Positions 48,972 to 62,984 of a stretch of 64,000 nucleotides of DNA are shown here, piece by piece. The notes below the pieces were generated by a model. It was not told where the DNA came from. It made no database searches and saw only the letters and a program-made list of their open reading frames with translations. Where the stretch lies: positions 14,139,539-14,203,538 of the forward strand of contig WMCF01000012.1 of NCBI GenBank assembly GCA_009792885.1. The letters are read 5' to 3'. A program made the translations under genes and the position numbers. The DNA comes from Eremophila alpestris peregrina (lineage: Eukaryota > Chordata > Aves > Passeriformes > Alaudidae). Numbering within the stretch: the stretch's first letter is position 1; every line of letters begins with the position of its first letter.

Positions 48972-51900
48972 TTTAAAAATGCACACAGATCAACATCCAA
49001 TTAGTTCTATGACACTGATAGGCAAAATTTCACATACATACTGCAGTGGTTCCTTCCTTCCCTCCTCCCTCCTTCATTGCTACACTAAGACAAGAAGTGT
49101 AGCATCATTTGGTCTGCAGCCATGGGGACAAAAATTTTCTAAAGTTGTTGAGAATATGAAGGTCCCATGTTAAATACCACCCTAATTCCTCTAAAATTAC
49201 CATATGTGCTCAAATAGAAGTTCTTCAGACAGGTCTTAATCAATCACAGAATTAAGATAATTTTCCAGTTTCCTTCAGATTTCCTCATATGTAACTGGAA
49301 AAAAGTAAAGGTGATGCAGTGATATCCCCACATATATTCTAAGGCTGCTTTTGTTCACACAAAACAAATAAAAGCATAATTGCGCTATCCCCAATAGCCA
49401 TATTAACTTAAACTTGTTTAATCTTGCCTGAAATAAATGTGACAGCATTCATACAAATTCTTCTGCTAGCAAAATGGTGGAGAAATGACAAGTAACCTCT
49501 TCTGTCTACAGAGATGGAAAGTATCTGTCCAGAGTTGTAATTCTTAGAGATAAAAGTATGCATCTGATATGGCTGAGGCATCACATCTTTCTTTTATTAC
49601 AATTGGTAGTGAAAGGCACTCTTTATGAACAGCTAGAACCTGTCTGTTATGGCATCTTATGACTCCTGGCTCTAAAGCACTGCTTTGGCACCACAGGAAA
49701 AAAGAAAGAAAATACAAAACAACAACAGATTGAAAGAATATGTCATCTCTGTCCACACGGAAAAGCTAAATTATTATGTCTTTTCTATGGATTCTCAGGC
49801 ACTGAAGAAAATACATTCATCTTGGCAAGCACAACCCAAAAAATGTAAAATGTGTAGCCTTTCACATGAATAGAACACTGATAATACGTAAGTAAAACAA
49901 AACAAAGATATTATATGTAATAAGTACATCACAGGAAAGAAAAATACGACAAGAAATCAAGTAATAACTAAGTATAAGTAATATATATATATAAAAATTA
50001 CTTAAGTATAGAACTAGCAAACAACCAGATAGAAGACACCATTAAGGGAGACAATTAGCATCAAGTCATGCCTTATTTTCTGAACTTGTTTCACAAAGAT
50101 CAAATCTGGATGCGGTATGCACTCACAGTCTTCAGAAGAGTAAATAAAACATTCTTCACATTGCTCTCTATAAGTCTAATACTTAACTTACCATACCAAT
50201 TAAATCCAAATACAAACATAATTGTAAAACCTCCTTTCCCACAAAGCAATCTTACAACCAAGCCAATCAACATGTTAAAATTATGAATGTCAATGCATTA
50301 GCTACAAATTCAAATTAATAAGCAACGATTTCATTAGTGAAAATGAAATATAACTTGCTCTTGGGTACAAGAATGTCTGAAAAACTCACATCAAACTAGG
50401 TCTATCTATGCATTAAAGTCATTATGTTATAGACAGCAATTTACAGATCAGCTGATGGGCCTTTGAGCTGTGCTGTTGCTGCTGTCCACACGGTAAAGTC
50501 TCTGAGATTTCAAGAATCATTGCTTCCTGAAGTTAGCCAAATTCTTATTGGAGGTCTACACTTCAGAATCCAGATATTTTTTAACTAATCTCAGAAGAGC
50601 AGATGTCTCTCTTCAACTGGCAAAGCTTCTCCCTGTGCTTCTTTCTGGTGTATTCTCAGTATGTATACAGATGGAAATACAGAAGATCTTAGATATCATA
50701 GAAGTATTTTCAGCTGCATTTTTAGAGTATTTTAAAAATCTGTATTAAATATTGAAAAAAAAAAGTAAGTCTTTAAAACATCTGACAATTTTTTTGAATG
50801 AAGGCATAAATACCCATTTAGAAAAATCTGGTGCTTTGAAAACTACAAGGAGAGAAATACAAGTCTCCAGAGAAAGATAACGAATTTTTCTGAACCAGTG
50901 CTTCCTAAGAAAACAAATTTCAAGTTCTGTGCAGTTCAAATGTGAATAATTTTCCAGACCTAAATAAATTCTGATCATTTTAGAAACAGCAAAACTACAC
51001 AAACTTAACTAGAGTCCAAGTCAGACTATAAGGTTTGTAAGCCTTTTAACAAAGCAGAATCAAACACCAAACAAGAATAACTTCAAGACATATTTTAGAC
51101 AGTTTCTTAGATTTTTGTAAATAAACAGAGTTGTTCTGATGTAAGTGTAGCCAGTCTGATTTACATCGGCTTCTACCTGTTCCTTTGAAAAACTGGAGGA
51201 TAATAAAATCAAATTAATTTGTGACTTAAAGGCTCAGCTTTTCTTCTCAAAAACCCAGGCAAAGACTAGATTTTGCAGCGTACACAAAAAAATTATGAAA
51301 TACATACTGTGGACAACAGAAGGTGGATTTTTACTCTGATCTTACAGAATTCTACAATATCTCATTACTTACTGCTGTTGTATTCCAATACAACTACACA
51401 CATCAGTTCACATTCAGGTTCCAGGCCAGTTTAGATTATGTGCAATGCAGATGCAAGATAAGAAGGAATGATTTGCTGCCAGTCACATTTCTACATATTG
51501 TCATTGATATAAATTAACTCACTGTGGATATAAATTAAATCATATACTAACAGAAATGGAGAATGGCATTTTTTGTGTTTAAAGATAGTATAAGAAGTAA
51601 CCAGGGCACTCTCCCTCAGAGCAAAAAAATCAAACAAAAAAACTCCCACAAAAACAACTAAAAGGAATACACTTTTCCAACATATACACTACATTTTTTT
51701 CCAAAGAATCCATCATCACTGAACAAGAACTCTATATTGTTGTGCTTGACAAGCACTCCTTAAATAGCAGGTGTCTCCTTTACAGAGCAGTGCACCTTTT
51801 TTTCTCAGAGTGATGCCATTGAAAATAGTTTTATTTTCTCTCCATTGGATTTAACAGATGTCTCATGTACTTCACCATCTCCTATATACATTATGTCCCC

Positions 51901-52834
51901 CAGACAGATAAACACTTTAGGAGAATGGATAACAGTATGAAGACTGAATTTTTAACTGAGAGCTTGTCTACACATTCAGCTATTTGGGAATAAAAATTCA
52001 AGGACAGCAGTTGAAGAAAAACTGTTCTTGAATGATTCAGTTCATTCCATGATGATGCTTGCTCTAGGAATGGGAAGTCAATCAGAAATACCTTCTTCTA
52101 TAATAACATACATTATTAACTTAAGTAAAATATATCACTACTCCTATTTCACACTTCAGTAATCAAAATAAACTTCAGGCACAGACAAATCACTAAGCAT
52201 CTTGAACACTAGTTTAAAAAGCCAGATTATGCTACAGGATCAAGGTTTTATACAGTATGGAATACCTTTATGCATTGGAGGGAAACTTGAAAAAAAGAAA
52301 ATTTGAAAATTAAATGGAAAAAAAAAATCACACTTTCAAGGAAACATTTTATCATCATAGTAACAAAAGAAAGGTTCTTGCACTGATAGCTGCCTTGCTC
52401 AGAAAGCAGTCCTTGTGAAGTGATGGCAAGACGAAAATAGATCTTGACAGACAGACAGAAAGCAGTAATGGATTTGAAAGGCAATGCTGTGAAACTTGTT
52501 GAACCAGAGCAACTACCATATCATTAAGAAAGATTCTTAGTTTGAAGACAACTTGCAACTGCAAGATATCCATCAGCTATGGGGCTATCTTGACATGGAA
52601 TACCATGACAGAGAGTTGCACTGTTATAAAGTGCTGAAGCTTCATTACTATGAAGAATTGTAAGAATTCTAAAGTAGCTACAAAGTTAACCTTCCTAGTT
52701 CCAAACAGTTATTTTTGTCCTCTTAATAACTCTTAGATCATGTGGTGCAGAATGAGAGTGACACTCAGTATCTGAATAAAATTACTATTGAATGGGAGAT
52801 TCCCTTCCATGTAGCAGATCTATGTCATTTTCAT

Positions 52835-52945
52835 GAACAGTCCTGGGCATTAATAGTTCTGAGCAGCCTCCTGCTCTTAGCAGAGGCACTGGGCCAAAAC
52901 ACCTCCAGAGGTCCTTTCCAACCGCACACTGTCAGTGACTCTTCT
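52835..52945 (+). mobile_element. Degraded CR1 3'-end fragment
   Basis: The segment tcctgggcattaatagttct...gcactgggccaaaacacctccagaggtcctttccaaccgcac carries the CR1 3'-tail words CTCCAGAGGTCCTTTCCAAC (52901-52921). It is short and diverged, hence old. Confidence 0.7.
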
Positions 52946-55229
52946 TTAGGTCTGCAAACAACAGCTTTAAGAGGTTCATGAGGATTTATAAACAGAATGA
53001 CAAGGCATGCAATACTTTCAGCTACATACTAGTGAAGGTGAAATCTATGTCTATGTCTACGTCTCTGCCTTTTCCTTTTCCAGAAAAAACCTCTTCAGAC
53101 CTGGGCAACTGGCAGGGAAGGAAGGAATTAGCTTGCTAAAGGTATATCTTTCATTCATGTAATGCATGAATGACCCTTCACACAGTACAAAGTTTAAGCC
53201 TCAAATGTCTTCACTGCCACTTTGGATGAGTTGTCCTACTGGGCTAACAATGATACCATGGTAACAATTATATCAAAACCCAGGAATTCTTCTCAAGTAG
53301 AACTCACTTTTCATGAGTATGGCTCATCGAGGAACAAAAAAGATCCTCAGAGGCATATGAAAAATCTGAACAGAGTACATGGTAGCACAGAATCTCAGGC
53401 AAAAATTATGGATATAATTTGCGTTTAGTGTCCCCCAAAAGCAACATTAAATTCAAATATTATGATGCAGGAAGAATAATACCAATGAGTGACTGAAAAG
53501 GTCCATCTACTTCTGCATGGCTAGTAACACAGCAATTTATCCAGATCTTTCAGCCCTGACATAAGATGTATTCTTATCACTGAACAGTTAGGTCACTCCC
53601 AGAGCCTTCCTTAAATCAAAAAGTGTCACTTTCATTGAACCTCTTCTCTCTATCAAAACACATATATATTTTAAACTGAATTTTTGCTGACCTGTCTTTC
53701 ACAAGATATCTACTACATGCTTCATACTGCTTTTAGACAAGAAGTAAGATCTACAGTAAGATCTGTATTTTCAAAAGGAATTAGCCATACACTGATTTCT
53801 CTATGAAGCTTTGGAGGGATCACAATTTGCAAAGCACAAAGACAGGTACTGTAGTGACAAAGTTCATATCTGTGTAGCTACAATAAGCACTGGTTGCACA
53901 AAATGTTGTATCACTTAACATTACGTGAAGAACTTAGTAGACCAAATTTGCTATTGCTCTATACAATGCAAGAGGAGATATACTGTATGGTGTAATTTTT
54001 TTCATTGATCTGTAACTATTGTAGTATAGTGGATTATGGACATAACACCTAGCATATTACATGTGAACAGAACCTTACGTTAACAATTGCTTTTTCAGAT
54101 TCCCACAGTAAATCACTTTGCTGGATACACTATAATATAACATTAAACACACATTTAGGTACAGATATACACAAAAAGATTTATGGTAGTGCAATTTATG
54201 TTGCAGTAGCAACATTCTAAATATTAAGATAATGTTTTCAGAGGAAAGCATTGTGTCTCACTGAAGGAAAAAAGAATACCTCACACTTTCCCTACAGCAG
54301 TATTTTTTCTTTTCTGAAAAAGCTGGTAATACACCAACTCTATCAATTTTAGTAGAGAAACATCAAGAATGAGTTTAATTCACAGAGGAGGCTTAAAAAA
54401 ACCATAAGAGCTTAGTTTTATTGTAATGCCATTAAGGTGACAATTTTCTCCTGAGTTTCCCATTAGCGAACTCATATGAAAAAATGTCATACTGAAGTTG
54501 TTTGCCCAAGTCTCACGACTTGTCATGATTCTGTTTCCATTTATATTACTGTAGCATTTAAAGTCCTCAGTCACAGACCCAGTACACTAGGCAGTGTAGA
54601 AAATGTATACAAAAATCAATTCTAAACTAAGTAACCATCAGACCAAGTTAAAAGACATAAAAGCAGTTTAACTGGATCACTGGAAATTCCCTCTGCATAA
54701 AAAGGAATTTCCACTACTATCACAGAATCAGCTCATGGCACTACTGTGCCATGCTTTTCAAAGCCTCAAGCATGGGAGGGAGTGGTGGTTCAGGAAATGT
54801 AAGTGTTGTCATGGATGGCTAGAGGCCAGCATAAACTAATATGTCATCACATCACACTAAAGGCCATAATGGTCCAGGACAGACCAAGCATCAGAAGTTT
54901 CTGTTAGCCTCCACTCCTCCCATATTTGCAATGAAGAACTTACTCAGACTAAAGGATTGCTCTTGCAGTCTGATGCCCCGCACATTACGGAAGAAAAGAC
55001 ACCTCCACAGAATACATTCAGTTCTTACATCATCATTCAAGTGAAGAAGAATGTAAAGGGTAACAAACCAGTGAGAAATTTTTAAATCACAGGTTTCTAA
55101 GGACAAAATAAATACTAGGTGAACAAAGTCAAGAATTAACTTTAAAGAAAAAACACATGGAAAAATAATTGATTTGCTTCGAAGATGTACTAACAAATGT
55201 CTAATGGAACAGAATCCTTTTTAAGGGAC

Positions 55230-55620
55230 AAAAATCCCAAGATGACTAAATGGCAAAAGTAAAGAGGCAATGGAAGAAATATTGATGAAAAATGCAGTGT
55301 AGATGCAACTAAAACCATCAAGAAGAAATGATTTAAAGGAAAAATATATGTTGGGAGCTAGATGGAATGAAAAAAGAAAATTACACAGGAGAAAAGCAGA
55401 GTATCAGAGGGGACAGCAAGCAATATAGTGAAGAATAATAAGGCTTTCTACAAATACATAAAAGGAAAGAAGACAGTAAAGGATAAAAAGAACACATTAA
55501 AGTATAAAACAGATGCTTAGATACAGGATGATGCAAGGTTGATGGCAGGATTAAACTCTTCCTTCACAGACACCATTCTCTCCAGGAACTGTGAAGAAAA
55601 TATTAGGAAACATGAAGCTA
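55230..55620 (+). mobile_element. Ancient CR1-like ORF2 remnant (tentative)
   Basis: The stretch around 55430-55480 would encode NNKAFYKYIKGKK in a broken frame, similar to the CR1 ORF2 segment between the endonuclease and reverse-transcriptase domains, followed by lysine-rich sequence and a decayed region (ttcacagacaccattctctc) where CR1 usually encodes an FxSVF-like motif. Strong decay and A-rich composition make chance similarity possible. Confidence 0.45.
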
Positions 55621-57472
55621 ATGCCTGTCTCCCAGATCAGTTAAATAGCAAAATGCTGTTTTTAAAGCTAGTATGTATGTACAAGTTAGTATGGACAAAC
55701 GTAAATTAATATACAGTTTCATACTGGAATAATCTGGCGCAGTATGTACTGAGAACACATCACTCCCTCTCTCTCACTTGGTGTTTCACCTTAATCAGAC
55801 ATAGATCAGTCACCTGCAAGTAGCCTATAATGTGATCAGATTTTAGTAAGAGATACAATTTCAACTCCATCTGCAGTTAGAGGGGATATCTGTATACAAG
55901 GTATTACATGCAAAAAAGACATGACTGTTTCATACCAAAGCACATTTATAGGAAATGCCTCAATAAGGAAATTTAATCTTGTTTCTGAAAGGAAAGCAAT
56001 ACAGGAATAGACTTAAAGGAGAACATATACACAAAATTTTGTAGCTTTTTAAAATAATACTGGTAGGTTGATCAGTCTGTAGGAAAGAATAACCTCTATG
56101 TTCAGATGGTAAAGTGAGCAAAACAACAGCAGTCTGAAAAGGGAAAGTGCCTATCATTGCTGCCATTTTTTTTGAAGAAAAATTAACCGCTGAGGTTCCA
56201 CAGTTCCACTGAAGCCAATTTAGCCATATTTTAAAGATGTCCAGTATTACTTCAGGATTAAAATACCAATTCTAAATTTTTTTTGGATAGATGACAGTGT
56301 GTTCTCTAAATCAACTTGATTTCCATTTCAAAAGTACTTTAATAAAGATGCAGTGACAAAATATTCAGAATAATTAGAAAAGACATTTGGTACAAAACTA
56401 GATCTAGATTGAAAGACAAAGGAAGTTATTCAGGACACATCTGTCCGAACAGCAATTCATGATTTGTGCATGTGAAGGTTGTTCAGAAATTTTCTATGAA
56501 TCACACCAGAAGGCTGTAATTACATCTCCAGGGAAGTTCTGTGAAAATAACACGTTCCAGTTCCCACTTCTTAAAATGAAATGGAGGTAGGTGATTTTAC
56601 AAAGCTCTGTTCACTTTGCCAGTTCCAGCAGGTATCTTCGAGTTGGCACCCTCAGAAGGCTACCACTGGCCTTGGAAGCACCATATTTTGTTATGGCACT
56701 GAGATGAGAGAAGCAGTCAATAGTCTAGTGGAGGGGTTTGCAAGGTGACACAGTACAGTTCAATTGCTAATGTTACTTTTCAGTGGCTTCAGTACCGAAT
56801 ATTCTGATAAACCCCAAATTAGGTGATTGAGTGGAGAAGACAAATGAAAATGCTCCTTTGCTTCCCCAGAAGGTACAGTCTCCACATTCAAAAAACTGAG
56901 TACAGTAACATCTACAGTAACAGGAGGAAAAGCATTTAATTCTTTTTAAAACAACTGGTTTGTGTTTGATATGCACCAAATTCTACTGAAATCAAAAAAA
57001 AGGGAACATGAAAGTTTAATACAGGAAAAGAGACAGAAAAGTTTTTACCATGAAAAAATGGGGGAAATTCAAAATTCGGTAGTTTGAAAATAAGAGAGAA
57101 AACAAAAATATGAGCACGGTTAGAAGAAAGAGATTCCTGAGCAGGGGATGGGCAAAGAGACACCCAACTAGTGCTGGTGCAAAATGCCATCTCAGTAGGA
57201 ACAGAGGGGAGACAAAGGGGAGGTCTGCCTGTGAGAGGATTTCAGCCTGAGCAGCTGTGTAAGAAGCAAGGAAGACCTTGAAGCAAAGAAACCATTACAA
57301 AATAAGCCCAACTTCCTTTTTGCCATTGCCTTGCCCAAGAGACTGATTGTGGCGCACAGTGAGGAGGTTGAGGGCCAGCCAGAGGGGAGCAGAGGCAAAC
57401 TGGGGCATGTTTAGCTAAGTGTTTCTTTAAATTTCTGTGTTTATTTTTAGTATCAGACTCAATAATTAGAAG

Positions 57473-57478
57473 TTTATG
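57473..57478. repeat. Target-site duplication, left copy
   Basis: TTTATG directly before the LTR; identical to 58159-58164. Confidence 0.8.
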
Positions 57479-57648
57479 TGTCCTGGTTTAGGGCAAATTT
57501 GGGAGGAAACCTCCAAATGGGGTCCCTCTAGAAAGCCAATTCATTCCCCCTACTGGTTCAGAAAAATATTTCCTTGGAGAAAAGTGGAAAAACTTGTTTA
57601 TTTAACAAGCAAAGTATTAATGAGCATATATGTATATATATATAATAC

Positions 57649-57697
<49 letters not shown>

Positions 57698-58158
57698 TAA
57701 AACCTCTCACTGTTCTGAAGAGAGGGCAAATTCAGAAAGTCCTTCTCATGGGGTGTAGCTCAGTTTGTTCAGTTCTTTATCAGTCCCTCCTGCACTGGGA
57801 AATGCCACATCCTGGGCCCCAGGTGTGAGCTCATGGTGTTTTCCTGAGTTTTCAGTCCAGAGCAGGTTGATCAGTTCCAAGAAAAAGAAAAGCCACAGTC
57901 TGGGGAACTTCTCTGCCTCAGCTAGCTGTAAACTAGCTAAAAGCAAAGGAGCTGTGTCCTGCTGTCCGTGCTGCAGCCAGCACAGTCTCTGAGCAGGATG
58001 TGGGGCAGCGAGGGCAGTGTCTGAAATGAAACTGCAGCTTCTTCTGCCCCCCGTGCTCCCAGAACCAGTCTGAAAGGTGCAGAACTTAATATCCAGCATA
58101 AACAGAGAGACAATTGGAAATACAAGCACCATAAGTCACCATAAAGTCACCCTAGGAC
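57479..58158 (-). mobile_element. Second solo LTR with 6-bp target duplication
   Basis: The element runs from TGTCCTGG (57479) to CCTAGGAC (58158), with inverted ends TGTCCT/AGGAC, and is flanked on both sides by TTTATG (57473-57478 and 58159-58164). A 6-bp duplication is typical of class II (ERVK-like) insertions. An AATAAA signal lies on the minus strand at 57602-57597, followed by a plausible U5 ending CCAGGACA, so the likely orientation is minus; the terminal T on the other end has been lost. No internal retroviral genes are present. Open frames 57746-58132, 57765-57992 and 57937-58125 lie within it. The sequence resembles LTRs I know from songbird genomes, but the family name needs a library search. 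Confidence 0.85.
57626..57698 (+). repeat. (TA)n microsatellite inside the second LTR
   Basis: About 70 bp of TA repeats with one TAATACG interruption and a short CA tail. It lies about 25-95 bp before the minus-strand AATAAA, where the LTR's TATA box would be expected, so it may have expanded from that element. Confidence 0.9.
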
Positions 58159-58164
58159 TTTATG
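58159..58164. repeat. Target-site duplication, right copy
   Basis: TTTATG directly after the LTR; identical to 57473-57478. Confidence 0.8.
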
Positions 58165-59216
58165 ATAATTGACAATAAAGTAAGTAAAATTCCACAAATG
58201 GAGACTGATTTTTTTTTTCCCACAATATCTATCTACCAAAAGAGAAAAAACAGAAATGTCACTAAGAATATAAAATATTGTCAATTTTGTCACTCAGCAA
58301 GGTTGTGGATTGCCAGTTATAACATACTGTTATCTTCAAGACATACTTCCTGTTTTAAAATGTTGAAAGCAAATACAATTTTAGTTAGGTAGAGGATTTT
58401 CAAGGATTAAAAGTAATGAGAGCCCCAGAATATTTCATCCTACTCTTCCACAGAGAATCGTTCTCACACCAAAGTACTAAATGAGAAAACAAAAAAAAAA
58501 ATTAGCAACAGAAATATCATTGCTTTTCTGTGCACTGCTTTATAGTTTTAATTTTCCAACATTCAATGCACAGACAGGATTTTCATGTATATTAAGGACA
58601 AAAATCAAGTTCTACGTAATTTTCCATTTGTGACAAGTAAAACCAGGATCATAACATCAAGGAAGACAAAAAAAAGTCATATTTAGTATAACAGTCTGTA
58701 ACCTTACAGATTAATTAACTTAGATATCTACTTAAATTTTTTTTACAGTAAAAGGCAACATAGCCTGTATTAACCCTAATTTCTCTAATATAATGATTCT
58801 GTCGATTATAGCAGTTTTTCCGGCAGTGATAAATAATATAGACTATGAAGCAATTATCATTCACCATTTGGCAGGCAATATTTTAAAAAAACAGAGATGT
58901 TGCGGATATTTCATTACAGGCTTTTAATCTAAATCAGCATTACCCACATGTAAAACTTGGTTATTCATGAAATAAGTACATATGAATGTGAACACACACA
59001 AACCCACAACCTTTGCTATGAGCACTAATTTTCCTATGTATACACAGTCTTTCATGAAAATATGCATGCACAAATACAAGGGGTAAGTATTATGCAAGGT
59101 GGAAGAACACCACTCCAAAAGAAATTCAAGATTCAGTTACAATGATGTGGGAGAAAGAACAAGAAAACAGAATAGAGAGAACATAAGAAGGAGGAAGGCT
59201 TGAGCTTAGGATATGC

Positions 59217-59263
59217 AGCCTGTTCCTCCTCAAATGCTAGATCCAGCCTATTCCTCCTCAAAT
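59217..59263 (+). repeat. 28-bp-period direct repeat
   Basis: agcctgttcctcctcaaat at 59217 recurs as agcctattcctcctcaaat at 59245, one mismatch in 19 bases. Confidence 0.8.
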
Positions 59264-59578
59264 ACAGAAAAGAAACAAGATCCATTTATAATAATATTTA
59301 TAAGAACCCTACCTAATGATTTTATCAAACCTACATGTACTCGGACATGACTTTTTACTAGTCAAGCAAAAAGGAGTCAGCTTTCATGTTACTCCCTGTG
59401 CAAAATGGCCACCATCTGCCAGCAGAGTCAATGTCTAACATTTCTCTATAGTTAATTAGCATGCAAAAACTAGACTATCTTTTGTAAAGGTGATTACTTT
59501 CCTTGATTATTTTTAGACTGAAGCAAAATGAAAGCCATTACCTCTCTGTGATTCAGAGATATGAGAAAACACTTGGGG

Positions 59579-59594
59579 AAAAAAAAAAAAAAAG
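59579..59594 (+). repeat. Poly(A) tract
   Basis: Sixteen A. Confidence 0.85.
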
Positions 59595-60879
59595 AGGCAA
59601 TGCAAATGAGAATAATAGGATGCAAATTTGTAACATTAAACATAAGAACATGCAGGATCATCCTAAGTTTGTGATGTTGCCTTCTTGAAGCATCATACCC
59701 AGACCACAAGTTTTGGCCTAAATCTTAGAGCCTTTTGCATTGTTTTCTGCCTCAGACCTACACTGCCTCAGATCCCAGCACCCAGTTTCCTTTCAGAAAG
59801 AGATATGCTTTTCTTACATACTGACTGACTGAAGTAAATTTGCATATTTCACTGTCCAATAACTTCATAGTTTCCTCAAGAATCAATCACCTAGAAATGG
59901 GAGGCTCAACTGAAGGTTACTGCATGGAACTTCCCAATGACTAGATTTTAGAAGAGCTGACTAGTATCAAGTATCTGAAATCAGCAAAGTGACCAGAAAT
60001 TTATATTTGAGTCAACAATTATGGCAGCCTAACTTCAGAGAATGGTAGCATGGCTCTGGTGTATTTATCCATGCTCAACAGAAGCTACAGAGAATCACTT
60101 ATAACTGTGATACAGTCTTTTAAATATGGATTCATTCACACATACAACCCAAGTCCAAATCCATATCTGATATGTAGGGAAGTTACTAAAGTCACACAAA
60201 CATACATGTGTTAATCCCAGTTTAAAGTCCACTAGCTATTTCCTCACCCTTTCAAGCATCACAGTTTCAAAAAATTTGTTATTACATGAACACTTCTTCA
60301 ACACCTAGGTTTAAAAAAAAGCAAAACCCTATCTTATTACAAGACTACCAGATTGTACCTCCAATCTCATGTACGAAGCCTTATAAGAACTAAGAGGCAT
60401 CTGTATAAAGTCATTGTCCCCTAAACTGAAAAGTGGAAAGTGTTATCTTCTGTATATCATCACCTAAGAATTCACTGCTGTTGCAAATGCTCAAATGTAA
60501 TCATTAATACTGAGTCATAACAATGTTAAAGGCATAGTGATTTCTCTGTAGATCAGACAGACACATGAAAGAATCTTGTAAATAGAAAACAGCATTTCTG
60601 TGCTGTCTGCTGATGGGTGGACATAGTTTTAAAACTTTGCTAGTAAGATTTGCCAGTGGAATTTTATTTCTCATGGCATAATGATTTTACATGTGCTGTG
60701 ACCTCTCCAGAAGCACCCACTGTACCATATAAATAAAATAGTTTAACAAGTTTAAATCATCTTTTTTTCATCACGTGCTTTATATATGTTGTTAGTGAAA
60801 TCATGCTTTACATAAAGTGAAATACAGAAATTATTCTATGACAGTATGGTAAATTTTAGAAGTTGCAGAAGAAAATAAA

Positions 60880-61150
60880 CGCAGTGAATTTTATTTTGGA
60901 TGTGCCAAAAGATGTTCCGCGAAGATCAGACCATGTAAAAAACCACGAAATTACAGTGTTAGAAATGATCTGATTAGGTGAAGGTGATTCCAAAGCCAGG
61001 TCTCTATTTGCCAGCACACTTCAGGAGTCCACAACTTCTTTGCTAATCATATCATTATGCTCTTCCATGTATTTTTCAATTAACCTCTCTATTGCATTCA
61101 TGTGTTTAATTGGTACTTAAGATGTATAATGCAGTGTTGGGAAAGCCTTC
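60880..61150. promoter_or_regulatory. Candidate conserved noncoding block
   Basis: AT-rich but word-rich sequence containing TTCCGCGAAGATC (60917), CTAATCATATCATTATG (61042-61058), TTTTTCAATTAACC and GTTTAATTGGTACTTAAG, that is, clusters of homeodomain-like TAAT/ATTA sites and a rare CpG pair. This texture resembles developmental enhancers. Unverified. Confidence 0.25.
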
Positions 61151-61616
61151 ACTAACTTCTCTGACCTACTATCTCTGTATCTCTTTTAATGATGATCTGC
61201 TTCTTGTTTAAGGTCTATCTGAACTAATTTGCATTTGCCCGGTGGTGATGCGGCCACTGCTGTAGTGGAGTTTGCAGCAGAATGCACAAACCCCAGTACA
61301 AACCTTCCCTATTCAGTCCTCTCCTGCATATTGGAGTAACTCGCTCCAGCATCTCCCTCCTAAGCAGAGCCACTGAGGACTGTACACCAGGCCATGGGAA
61401 AGTGAAATCACTGTAACTGAATCAATTGGCCAAACTAGGCAGACAGAAGGATCTTGCTCTTCAGTGCTCTGTGGGCTAGTTTCATTATGTCAGCATGCAT
61501 GTACCCAATGGACCAGGCTTCACATCGCTATAATTTGCACAGAGGTCAACAACATCACGGTAAGATTAAAGAACTCAGGTTTCATTTTCTTTCACAATCT
61601 AGAAACTAACCTACTC

Positions 61617-61637
61617 TTTTTTTTTTTTTTTTTTTTT
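61617..61637 (+). repeat. Poly(T) tract
   Basis: Twenty-one T. Confidence 0.9.
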
Positions 61638-62968
61638 AAGAACTGTTTATTCTTTCAAACTCTTACCAGAACCATATGCTAGAATTTTCACTGCCTAAAT
61701 TTTCACTGTACTTCACAGAAGCAATAGATATAAATAGATATGGAACAATAAATAAACAACTGAAGGGTCAGAAGAATGAAATCAATTGCTCTCTCCTCTC
61801 CCAGCACATCTGGCTTATGTGGAGGTACCATGTAGAAGGGAAAGAGGCGTAAGATGCATATGTGCATTGTTAGGTTCCTTCAGTAGCAGCAGAAAAACTC
61901 CAGAGATTTTCACTTGTTACTTTCACTACCACCAAGTTTATATGAAGATTCTGCTTATCCTAATTCTCTTGATTCTATGAAGATTCTAACAAGTGAATGA
62001 CGACATTTGTATTTTAAGCTGATGATCACTCTTAACTGATTACAGAGTGAGAACCACATTGATCTCAACATTTCAACACTCCCTTCAGGGAGTAAAACCA
62101 CTAGGAAGAAACAGGTGCCTGATATACCCTAACAGAAGCACTCAGCTTTAGACAGACTCAGGAAAACCTCTGAATGATGAGTGAATTCAAGACCAGATGT
62201 CAAACAAGTTAGTGAATCAGGGCACCAAATTTTTTCCCTTGAATTCAGTGTTTGCCTTTCTTTCACAGCTAGTTTGGAGAAACATCCAAGCAAGCTCTGA
62301 ATGAAACTCATTTCAACCTTTAAATGATTGTACCTGCTTTTATACAGCAGTTTTCCTAGACTAATGGGTCATCTTACATGGAGATTAAGCAGCTGGACAC
62401 AGACCCTGCATTGTTGCATGGAAGTTGCATTGCTTCCAACACCTGATCTAACAGTCTATACTGGTCTGCATTCGTAATAAATTACTACACATCTCTGCAT
62501 TGTATAGTATAGAGGCACATTAGCTACTCATGAACAAAATAGCCTACACGGTTAAAAAACATGCTACATGTAGTCTTTCACCTCTAAATTGCATTCCTTA
62601 TTTGTTTTCCCTAATCATAGTTTGAAGTATCTACTTTAAGGAAGAAAATTACAGCTTGATTGGCCAAGCAGCAGTCTTAAGAAGGCAAACTAATCAGATC
62701 TCAATTTTCCCCCTTGCTTAAGGAGGCTGTCTATTTTCTTTGTTTGTAGATGGCAGTAACACAGGTGCCCAATCAAACAGACCTGGTTACACTGACCAGC
62801 ATGCACAACATGAGAAGGTGTTTGTGATATTTACTATAGCTGTAGGAGGTAACCAGAAATATTTTCCTAGTTTATTAGTGTATTTATCTGATCTCCAAAG
62901 CTTAAACGAGATATTAACCAGAGTCTCAGAGCTCCCTCAAGAGAAGCCAAGTCTCTCACCCTGCCTTC

Positions 62969-62984
62969 AAAAAAAAAAAAAAAA
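62969..62984 (+). repeat. Poly(A) tract
   Basis: Sixteen A. Confidence 0.85.

Noticed and set aside
48497..49173. Open frames of 96-146 codons in both directions
   Set aside because: They lie largely in a solo LTR and its flank; LTRs of this type do not encode protein.
54716..54830. Possible reverse-oriented CR1 tail (tatcacagaatcag)
   Set aside because: Only a short word matches; the following sequence does not continue like CR1.
57746..58132. 128-codon minus-strand open frame
   Set aside because: Entirely inside the second solo LTR; GC-richer composition explains its length.
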